Below are positions 10,501 to 22,500 of a stretch of 39,325 bases of DNA, piece after piece; the stretch's first letter is position 1, and each line of letters begins with the position of its first letter. Below the pieces are notes generated by a model. It saw only the letters and a program-made list of their open reading frames with translations, did not search any database and had not been told where the DNA came from. The DNA comes from Coptodactyla brooksi (lineage: Eukaryota > Arthropoda > Insecta > Coleoptera > Scarabaeidae), in contig JAWQRM010000026.1 of assembly GCA_033557675.1 (NCBI GenBank), positions 1-39,325 on the forward strand. The letters run 5' to 3'. A program made the position numbers and the translations under genes.

Positions 10501-13500
10501 CCTTATTTATTGGTGATTTACTTTTGTTTTTTACTTTTTTTTACTCTTTCTCATCGAAGAGAAAGTATTGTACATTAAATACCTGTGTAATGTACATCTT
10601 GACGAATTCTTATGCTATTCTATGGTCGCTTTAAGGATTAAACCACTGCACGAACTAAAACTATGTATCGAATGCAAGTTAGTTTATAATATGAAGTGGT
10701 TAAAGGAAAGCTGTAATGATTATACATATTGTCATACCTGACCACCTAATTGGTGTATCCCAATGATGCTCAAAGCACTATAGTTTCAACTATTGACGAT
10801 CATTGAAAATTGACTTCTAAATGGACAATTCTTGGAACAAAACCGAATTTTCCAAATGTTTTATTGAAATACTCTGAATGACTATTTTGAGAAACATTTT
10901 CTCAATTCTTATAGTCAGTTTTTAAATAAGAATTTTTACTATTACTTTTAATTTTTTATTAATGCATAAATCTATTAATATTGTATTGATGGTATTGTAG
11001 GATCAGGGGTCATCCCTCGGTCCAGAGATAGTATAGATTAAACGAAAAATTACATTAATAATTTTATAATTTAAGGATTTTTTTATTAATTAAATTATTA
11101 ATTTTCTTTATCGTTAAAATATAGATTAGCTTGTTAATTGCTGGAAGCGCGATGGCTATGCCCCAAAGGAGGCAAGATCATTACGAAGAAGAAGATTACG
11201 AAAGGCAAAAGCAGCAACCTCAACCTCCACAGTATAAACAGCAGTTCGAACCAAGGCCAAAGGGTGAGACGACAACTTTCATTCCGATTATCAGGTTCGA
11301 GAAAGAGCAGAGCGACGATGGAGCATATAAAACGACGTGAGTAGTATTTTTATATTTAAATTTATTCGCATTGGCCGTAAACAATTCATTCGAATTGTGA
11401 TGCAAATGCATGTACGGAGTATAAATACTCTGCGTATGTTCGTCGATGATCGTTAACAGGAAAAAAGTAAAAGTGAATACCATTACAGTAGACAGAGATC
11501 GATTTCTATTCACTTACAATTTAGGAGAACAACTATGATCCGCAAATGAGCCAATTGTTTTTAAAAGATCAAAATGCGATGAAAATAAATTTATCAGGAA
11601 TTGAAGATATTTCTTCAGAATTTATCATCCAATTAAGTTATAGAGCAAGTTTATGAACTCAGCAACCAAGACACCAAATTATTTGATATTTTTACTACAT
11701 ATCAATTTCTATTCTAATTCTACAGTTGGTGACTAAATGATTTGGTCACACTTTAAAGACACTTTTATAAAGCATTTCTATCGATTGGTATAAGGCTGGG
11801 CTGCATTTATAATCTATGTTTGTTCTTCTATAGTTCTAAAGTATTAGTATATAAGGACATTTCTGTCTTGTGTTAATTCCACAGTCCACTTTGTCTCATG
11901 CTCCCTCTTTATTTCTTCCTGGTAAATCTTGTTTACCAGGAAGAACTATTGTTGAGGTTCTTTTCTCTCCTATTCTTTATACAGGATTCCTGTATAATAC
12001 CAACTGTCTTAGTGGCAACTTTAATTACAACATTGCAGCATTAGGTTACCAATACCTCAAATATGAACTGCTCAAAATAAGGATTTTATTATTGTGTACT
12101 GGTTTGTAAGAATTGACTCATATATGGAAGAATCAAATGAATAAGTCTCTTATTCTCATTTTAGGGAAAGCACAAAAGTTTGAAAGAAATAGACTACGCC
12201 TTACTCAGACGGAGAAAGTTAAACAATTGTCACCAAAACTAGAAAATGCATGCTCAACGCACGTTTCGCTAACCAAGTTGCCGTCATCAGGGCCGATGAT
12301 GCTAAAACATTAATCGTTCAGTCTTTCATTGCTCCTGATGATGTTAACTTGGTTAGTGAAATTGTATGCGTCAAACTTGCATTTTCCAGTTTTCGTGTAG
12401 TGGTGACAATTATTTAATTTTGTTACGAAGCCGGAACCTTTGGCTTCGAATCCACAACTTTAGTCAGACGAAAAGGATGTTTATTCTCATCTGATTTTAT
12501 TACCATTTCAACGTATCAACGAAATGATAATAAAAGTAATTAGTATAGTTGTGCTTAAAAAGTATAATTATATTATCAACTTGACACCAATTTACCTTTG
12601 AACCATTAAATATGATTCATGACATCTTTTATACTGAAATAAATAGAGCTATAAAAATAGCGGTGGGTCATATAGGCTCCAAATATACAAATATTTAACG
12701 TTGTGATATTTATGGAACCTATAGTTTTCTCCAGTATAGTTGTTTTTTAAATCTATATAAAATTGTGAGATAAAAATAAGGATAGCACATGCTTTAAATT
12801 AATGAGCTATAAGAATTATTGGCAAAATTAATGGCTATTTTAATAACCATTTAAAAGTGAATTTCCGAAATTTAAAATTTTTGTTTAAACAGCTCGGTAT
12901 GATGTGTATACGATTATATGTGAAATGTAACTTTTTTAGTTAGGTACTTATCTAATATTAGGTTTATCTATTACAAAACATTGCAAATAAACTTTGTGGT
13001 AATGCAGTTTTAATTATAATTCATTCTTAATTCCTATGCACTATATAACATATCTTTCAAAAGCATTTTGAAAAATTCAATCAAGGTGAAGGCAAGAGAA
13101 AGTTGTGCGCGGTATAACACCTACTCACATACGAGTTGCACACGGATATCTAAGTGAACTTTATGATTATTTAAAAGTATTGTTTGATTTTTTCCATCAG
13201 CAAGTGCAAAGTTTGCAATCACGTCGACAGGTAGAAATACGATAAAGGTAATCAATGAGTTTTGCTGCATTTTAGATTTGGATAACTTACATGTAAACAA
13301 TATACACATAAACCATACATAACTGTTAACATGAACGCAAAGCGTATTAGCACTGAATTCTTTGTGATGACGACTGTAGAAGTCACCGACTTTATATTAT
13401 CAAACTAACTTTAACTTTACAAAGTAAAGTAATATTATTGTACACAGACATTTCGAAGAAATGTACAACAAAAATAATTCTGCTAACTATTTTGTCAAAT

Positions 13501-16500
13501 ATTAAGTCTTGAAAGTGTCGATAGACATATAAAGGTTGAGTAACTGTTGACTTATTCCTATACGACAATATTACTGAATTTTGACACTTAAATTTTACTA
13601 AAAAGTCATAATTATCAATTAAAGATGTATTAACAAATATTAAGAGTATATTTTTGAATGAGATTGACTTTTAGGGATAGTTTGTTGGAATAATTCTGCT
13701 ACTATATTTTTATTTTTTCTTATCGAAAGGTATAAAGAAAAAATGAATTACTACAAATTTACTACAAATAGCTTAATGATATGAGATATAGTTTTGATTA
13801 GATTAATCGAAACTATATCTCGCATATAGGATTCATTATATAATCTAATAACATTAAGCACATTATTAAAAGACTATATATGGTTGCGGTGCATAACCTA
13901 AAGACTTTTTTATATTTTTGTCAACATTTTGTAAAAAAAAGATACTGTAATTTAAGCATTGTGAGAAAAGGATATTATGTGAATTCCATAGTAAGGCTCA
14001 TGAATTGTATATATTCTGAAACACTGTTACTGTTTTTCTTAAAAAAATATTTTTGAAATAAAAGTTGCTTCACATTGAACTTTTTATAATTTGAAACTAA
14101 TACATAAGCCTACAATATTTAGATTGTGTCATGGTTTTTAACTCTTCTTAATTGATTCCTGTGTGTCTTTTCGTAAGTCAGGTCCTGTCACGATTTTTCG
14201 CAAATCGAAAAATCCTGACATGATGGGAGAAAATGAAGTTTTCAAACTTTCAAAATTTGTAAAGAGTCAAAAGACTGCGAAATACGAGACTTTAAAATAT
14301 ACTTAATACGTTTTTTTTTCTTATAATTTATTCTTTTTTATTGCTTATACTACAACAATGTACGTACAATAAGTTTCTTTGGACCGCTCATGCTCTATTT
14401 CGTATTAAATTGATGTTAATCCTAGGACATTTCGTCCATATATGAATTGTAAGTAAATAATTACTTTAATTATCCAAGAGAAAAATAGACCTCTGAGCAG
14501 GATTTGAACCTGCGACTTTTTGGTTTCACGCCAATGCTCTTACCAACTGAGCTATGCAGGGGTCCTCCCGCTCTTTGGAAAATCTTCCCTTGTTTTACCT
14601 GTTCGCAACCCGAACATCTCTATTTCGTGCTTTTTCTTTTATGTTTCTTTTTATGAAATAGTCCAAATGTGAATTTAGGAAGTGAACCTTTAAGCTCCTG
14701 AAATAGCTTAAGTTTTTCTATTTCTGCACCATGTTCTCAACGATTGATTTAAAGTTTGGGTCCTTCCTATTGCCCAAAAACTCGATTACTGCGTCTTTGA
14801 AGGCTCTTGTCTAATGTCAGGGCAAGTAAAGACAACTTCTTTTAGTTTGGCAACCGCCAAACTAAAAGAAACATTGACCTTCATTCGGTAAGCCTTTACA
14901 AGTTTATTTGGATCTATGAGATCTTTTCGATTTGTAGATTCCCTAAGGGACATATAGAAGTGAGGAGATGGAGGAAGAAGGTTTCAAGGGCCCACTGTAC
15001 ATCTTAAAAATTAGAAAATAATAATAAATGTAAATAAATTAAAAATGCATTAAAATAGAAAATCAGGTTAATTTATAGCAATTTTCATTAGAAAACTGAA
15101 GTGGTGATTTTTTTAAATAGAATCTGCTGTATATTATTTCATGCTTGAATTCCCCGTCAATTTTCAGAGCCACTGTAGTCATTATAGATTAGCTTTAAGT
15201 TGTACAGTTTGGTATCATTTGATATGTTTAACGTGACATTTGATATGTCTCCAAACATTTCAAGATTGTTGCATTTTGACAAAGATTGTCAAAAGTTGCA
15301 TCACATCGAATTCTGCAGATATGCTTAAAATGATTTTGTATGATACAGAATGTCCAGTTTATTCTCAACATTACCCTACCTCAGATTTTTAAATAAAATA
15401 TGTTGTGCATTATTATTGAATTTTGGAATTTTAAGAACATAATGTCCTTATAAAATGTAATGGAGACTTTAATAATCATATCGGTGATCTGGCAATATCT
15501 TTTATGCCAGATCAAGCCAAAAATCAAGATGCCTTGATTTTTTTACGATCACATACATTATGTAGTCGATATTTTAATTTTGATGCAGTGGGTGCATACA
15601 TTTTGTGAAGTCGTATATGAGTTATTTGGTGCTATTGTGAAGAGAAAATTACTTCATATCGAAACCCTGAAAATAAGAAGTAGACATTTCCTCGGGGGAA
15701 ACTAGGAAATCTCGATATTATCATTTGTAAATGTATGTGTACAATTGTTTTTATTTCTCCTTGAAAGTTCATTGTTACCATAGTTAATTGCAAAACATTT
15801 TATAGCTGGGAAACGGGCAACAACATTCTGGCGCAAGAAGAAGGGTATTTGAAGAATCTAGGTCCGGATCCGGATTCACCTGAAGGTGCGCCTTTGAATG
15901 CTCAGGTGCAACAGGGTTCCTACACTTACACCTCCCCCGAAGGTCAAGTCATCACGGTGACCTACACAGCGGACGAGAAAGGATTCCATGCCGTTGGAGA
16001 TCACTTACCCACTCCACCGCCAGTCAGTCCTGAAGTTCAAAAAGGATTAGACTTGATTTATGCGGCAATTAAAGCACAACAGGTGAGTTAACTACCGCAT
16101 TTACTAAGATAAATATGCACATATAAATATGGACATTAATACAAACAAATCCCTATTATATCCGTACCTGTCGAGTTTATATCTTTTGTATTTTATGTCT
16201 GCTACCGTGAAATTACGCTACTCCTTCCTGTCATTCCATTGCCTCCATGTAATTCTTGGTTTCATTTACCTTGTTTTTCACTGATCTCATTTTTAACTGG
16301 TTCTCAATAACTTCGTTTTTCTTCCTATCCTACCTTGTACCTCTACCAATATTCCTTACGTGTCTTATTCCAGCATCTCCTTTCCTATATATCATTTACT
16401 AAAAAATGTTCTGCTCCATATGTCAAAACTGATGTGTATATTTTTAGAAAACCCTTATATGTATATTCGTGTTGCTGTTTTGATGCAGTTTCTTGTTTCT

Positions 16501-19500
16501 TTTTCATGAATCCCCTGGCTACTTATCCTTGTTCCCAAATATTTGTTAACTTGTTCAAGTCTCCACCATTTAATTTAAATACTTACAATTTCTTCTTTAC
16601 TGGACAGAACCATCCTTTGATTTGTAAAGTTCGTTTGATATTGGCAACCATTACTATATCTTAATGGTTATGAGAATAATATTTTTCTGGCTTTTTATTT
16701 TATTTATTTTGTCTCGACCAGTTTTGACCCTTTTTTCAGGTCATCATCAGATGCCTTGTCAAAATATTTCCGGAAAATATTTTCATCAGAAACCTTAACT
16801 AGTTGTAGATTCCTTATCTTAAATCTTAGATAATCTTATATTGTTATGCATTTCTATGTATAGACTCTTAATGCTTTATTCTATGTCACGGTCAACTACT
16901 TACTTCTCTACACTTTTCCATACTTCTTCTAGCTATATCAAACACATGTCATTTTCACGGTGATAAACTGCTTCTCTTTTGCTAGTACTTCTTTATTATC
17001 TACTGCAATCTGAAGGTATTGCTACGTACATTATGTTCAGATCTAAATCCACTCTGTTCATTTGCCAGCTACAGTTCCACTATATTTCTTAGTTTTCTCT
17101 CTATCTAATTATTACAATCTCCAATATCGCCCTTCTTACATATGGGGTATACAACAGTTATACTTTATGTGCGGGTATACGTTTAGCTTCATCATCTCCC
17201 GCAGCATTCCCTGCGTTTAAATTATCTAGGGTTATCTCAAGTTCTAACATACTTATTGTTAGTTCATTATTAATGCCATTCCCTTGTTCCATTAGATTAT
17301 TCCCCTGATTGTTATCAGATGGTATGTTTGTTTCTAAGGAGGTATTATGTGCTCTTCACATGTGATTGCTTCTGTATTTTGTAATTATGCCTACCATTTG
17401 TTATTTTTTCCTCAGATTTTTTAATGCTCTGAGGAAAAGGTTCTGATTCTACTGGCTATTTTCCTCCACCTTTCTTCCTAACTCCTCCCAAGAATCCTGT
17501 TTAAATTATTTAATTATAACTATTACAACCTAGGCATATGAAAAACCTTTAATCTCTCCTGATGATGTTAACTTGGTTAACGAAACTTGCATCGAGCGAT
17601 TATTTTCCACTTCTGGTGTAGTTGTGACAATTGTGCATCCATCAGTTGTCTTACATTTACTTTTTCTTTGAACTGTGGACATCTCAATTTATATTTTCTA
17701 ATATTCCCCTTTACTCTGTTTTTAATAACTTTATCTGACATTTTTTTAAATGTTTTGATAGTGTACAAATTATACATTGCTGGATATAATTAATTAATAA
17801 TAATAGTATTAACCAATATAACCGATATATTTCTCAGAGATATTTGTTAAGGCAATCCTCAAGTTTGGCGTTTATAGTTTTATTAATCTACGTACACCAT
17901 GCAAGATAAAAATATATAATTCCACTGACCAAATTGAGCAAAAAAATGCATTGCATGATAAGTTTAAATGACGGTATAAATGAACTCAGACAGGACAGGT
18001 TTTCCTTCTTCGGAAGAAATTATTAGTCAGCAGACCTATATTTGAGAAAGTTGAAAAGGTCTATTTATCACTATATAGGTTATTATATTTTTTTCACCAC
18101 AACTTTTCCTGGGAAGTTTTTTCCACAATTCAGAGTTTTCTGGCATTTTTACGTAAAAAGACCCATCGCTAGAAGCCAGTATTTTTAACCTCTTCAAAGC
18201 GGCTAATGAAGTCCAAGAACGACGAGAATAACAACGAGGCAAACCTTCTGTCACTTGCAAATTGACAAATGAAAAGAAGCCTCATGTTACATTGAACAAT
18301 ATTTTTAATCCAACCGCCATAGATCAAGGTTGGAACAAGTGACTTCAACGCTAAGAACAACCTTACGGCTTTCAAGGTGTTGTTTATGTCAGTTCCTACA
18401 TTTCCGTTGCTATCTATAATCCTGACTATGAGTGCGAAGACATTTTATTTTACTAAAGAGTTTATTAAGGCTCCACCTAGAGTAGATTCTTCTGGTTTTT
18501 TATTATCGCCTATCGTTGTTATATTATGGTATTCTTCTTTTCTTTTAAACGATATTTTTTTATACTTAATAGTAATATAGGGGAATAAAGCAATTATGTT
18601 TTTAATATCAATAAACATTGATAAAATATTTTGTTCTTTGAGATACTCAGATCACCGCCTTCTAATTTTGTTCTTTTTCTGTTTATTTCTATCGCAATAC
18701 ATTTAATCCTATTATAGTAAAAAAAGACAGCACATGTTTTTTCTTTAAGAAAAACACTTTAAATCTCAATAAAAGGCGAAACATTAATTGTTCTTTAATT
18801 ACTGTAAGTAATTGTGTAAGTAATAATGTAAAAATTAAATGTACTGCTCCTTACAATTTATACAAATATCTTTCCAAACAACCTCAAACTACACAGTAGA
18901 AATCATAAATACAAATCAATTTAAAATTATTGAAAAAACAAAACTAAAGTCTAGTACTGAAAAATTGAATTTTCCAACATAAACTGAAAATGGCTGCTTA
19001 CAAAATTTATATCAAAGTAAAACAAAATTATTAAGTTCAAATCAATCCTTTATTGCTATTTTAGTATTATATAGTACTAAAATAGCAACAGTATAATACT
19101 AAAACAACCATAAACAATCTTATGCTGTGGGTTTGAGCACAACTTGGCAATAAAATTACAGTAATAATTTTTCATTACAAAAAAAAACTTAATGCACTAA
19201 TATTAAATTTCGATATAGCGGAGGAATCTTTGAAACAAGTAGACAACAAGATTATTCATCAACTTATCCGATACTGATTCGCACATTACACCGTTAGCAG
19301 AAAGAATTATGGTATAAGAACTGTATAATAAGAATGGGATGTTACACAAATATCTTTTTAGGCAACAGTAAGTTCTTATGGTAAACTGAGATTAAAAACA
19401 AACAGCAATAGGAAAAAATGTTAAGAATAATGTATTATTTGAACAAATTGAAACTATTACCTTAATAAAAATATAATGAGGAAAGAAAAACTGTGGAAAA

Positions 19501-22500
19501 TAATATATAAAAAATAATGCATAAAAACTGTGGAAAATAACACTTAAAATCTGCAAATTGAAAAATAGAAACAGAATACAAAATATGCAGCAAAATAAGA
19601 AGTATAAGTCAACCAAAACAATATTTATAAATGAAAAAAAAAGTTGATACCTGAATAACTCATTGATTAAATTGTAACTAATTGAAAATATAAAAAACTC
19701 ATTTGCATTAATTTGTGCCTTCATAGTTAATATATCATATTTACATGTACAGGATATATACGATCCTTACAACCTTCCGGGTTATCATACAAATAGTAAT
19801 ATTAAAAAAAATAAAAAAAATATTAAAGATATTGTACATCATGAACAAATTTACACCTAAGCTCTGTTGCTTTTAAATTGAAACTATTTACTCAACAAAA
19901 AATATAATACAAGAATGTAGAAAAGAAAATGCAGAATCAACATTCATATTACTAGCGGACTGCAGAAAATAAGGAATAAAATCTTCACAAGGTATAAAAT
20001 GTACGTCTACCTTCGACATCAGCTGTATTAACGAGTTACAAATGTTAAATCGTTGGAAAGCACTAGAGTAGTGCTACCTATAAATTCCAGGGCCAACTTG
20101 AAACTGCAAAATGGTAGTAATTATTGTAAATACATTAACAGCATTTTATTATATGAAGCAAAGGCAATAAAAAAGCTTTGTACAAGTTTTTAATATCGAC
20201 AATTCGAAGAGAGCCATTATAAAAAAATGTGTTTTCACAATTTTCAAAAATATTTACCACCATCGGCTCTTTTTCTCTCACCACATCTATAAGTAAGTCC
20301 AGTTGTAAGTGCTAATGGCCCTTAAATTATAAGTGTCTCGAAAGCAAGTCATTTTGAGCTACATTTAGCAAGCATAGCCTTTTAAAGAAAGTAGGGTAAT
20401 GCGTTTTTTAAATTAAATCCGTCATATTACAGGCAGAATAGTTAAGAATTGAAAAATATTGTTAAGAATCTCTTTTAAGAATTGAAAAATATTGTAGGTA
20501 ATGCCCTCTATGTTTGTCACCAAATTTTGCAACAGATTAGAATTTCCCATGCCAAAATATATTCTCCCCTAATATCAATTTTAGGTTCAAGATAAGAAGA
20601 TAAGGTAGTGTATCAAAATCAAGACCAACCCGAGTATAAAAATACATAAATATCTTGTTTGTTATGTTCACTTGGTGGTTTTTCAGACATACCACTCCAA
20701 TAAATTAAAAACATTATTTCTATTATAGAGAAGTAGCCTGTAGATATCATATTTTATAAAACTATGTTTATAGAAAATTTTCTAGTAAGCTATTGCTTAT
20801 TTAGTTATGTGCAATATTTTTAGTGTTTATCTTTTTTGCAAACAATAATATTATTATTTATTTGTTAGCTTTGTATGCAGTGTATATCCGTTGCTTGGAG
20901 AACAAATAAAGAATATGAATGGTTTAAGATAAATTACGCAAATATTAACAGATTAAGCAGTAGTTTTCTCCTGTTGTACCTGATCTTTGACACCTTTTTT
21001 CCCAATGGCGCTCTGGCGCTACCATCACCTTTGCTCCTCGTTGTGTAATCACATTGCAATATACTCAGTTGACCTTTCCGTCCGGCGATCCTCTGACATA
21101 TAGACGACCAGTTGCGATGTTCTCAAAAGGATTCTCTTCGACTTTCGCCTGTCTTCGTTGTGTAATAGGCGCCAAAGATCGTGAAGAATACGCCTACTAA
21201 AAAATTGCTTACACCTTTATTGGTTTTAGGACCGGACTTCGCAGCTGTAATGAATAAATGTGATCTAATACAGACAGGCTGGATCAAAGATGTGTTCCTT
21301 GAATAATTTTAAAGAAAAAAAGTCTTCAACCTATGTTAGATTCCAAATAGTTATAAATTTATCGCTTATTAAAGAAAGAACAAAGGTTCCTTTGTCTTTC
21401 GTCTCCTGTTCCCTACTTCTATAATTCTCTGCAGCCATCGTTTTCTGGATCTACTTTTTTCGTTTTTCTGTGTAATTCCGCTTTTTTTGGCAATTTTTTC
21501 TGATCTGTACTGCATAGATGATCGTAACATACCAGCTTTTTGTACCCTGTCTTATCTATAGTGGATTTTCCTTTAATTTCTGTCCTAATATCCTCCTTCC
21601 TAATTCCGTCCCATTATACTTCTGAAAATTACCATTTTTGCTGCTGTTGATTGGTTGTCATGTTTCTGCTACAGGATTCAGGTTTCACTGTGTAGTTACT
21701 TTTGTTTTGTTTATATATCGTTTTCCAAATATTATGTTATATAGTGCATAAGTATACGAGGCTTTTTGGCGAAATTTTTTGAATTTCAGGGGATGTAGAG
21801 GTCAAATTCCTTCCAATTTTTCAGTTTGTACAGGTGACCTTAACGAATTTTGGCGTTAGTAGCTATATTGGATGCTGATTTTATTGTTGGTTGTCGAAAA
21901 GGTTCCAGGTATATTGGTGTGTTCAACGAACTTTTACAGTGCTTTTATAAACTATACAAACTCAAGAAATTACACTGTGAATATGAACTAACCAGTGTTG
22001 TATACTTGATGTACTTTACCTTAATATGGTAGTTTTCTTCTGCTACTATTGCTTGTGAGATTAAAAAAAATCTGTTTATCTAACAATACGCCTTGTTTCA
22101 AATGTTATTGTAGGTGCTCATTCCGAAAATGAAATGTAATGTCCTGTATTCCACCTGTTGTTTCGCTTGGGCCTCCATTTTTATTGCATATAACGTTCAT
22201 AGCTTTTTAAATGTAACAGGATCATTGTGCTATACTGGTTGACAAATATATCCACACTTGTCTTACACCTTAAAAGGAAATCTTTCCAGTAAAAAAATCC
22301 ACGAAGTGCATTTCAAGTGAAGTTAGTATTATTCAATTTGAGATGTTTTAGGTGATCTGGTTCGAAATATTTAACCTTGTACATGAATTAAACTGCACAA
22401 GATTCAAATTTATAATGAATTTTTCTTTAAAGGAATTTATGCCAATATCTTTTTTCTTACTCTGAGAGCTGATATTTGTCATACTACATTGTAGCGAATG

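Noticed and set aside
11130..11336. Exon 2 starting after the AG at 11129
   Set aside because: It would put exon 2 out of frame with exon 1 and reach a stop after about 35 codons. The AG at 11124 keeps the frame.
11220..11513. Minus-strand 97-codon open frame over exon 2
   Set aside because: It is the shadow of the coding exon and its flank; it has no motif.
14490..14561. Functional tRNA gene
   Set aside because: The acceptor stem is largely unpaired and the anticodon arm is one base short without T33.
16335..16664. Plus-strand 109-codon open frame
   Set aside because: It is the antisense of LINE remains read on the minus strand and has no motif of its own.
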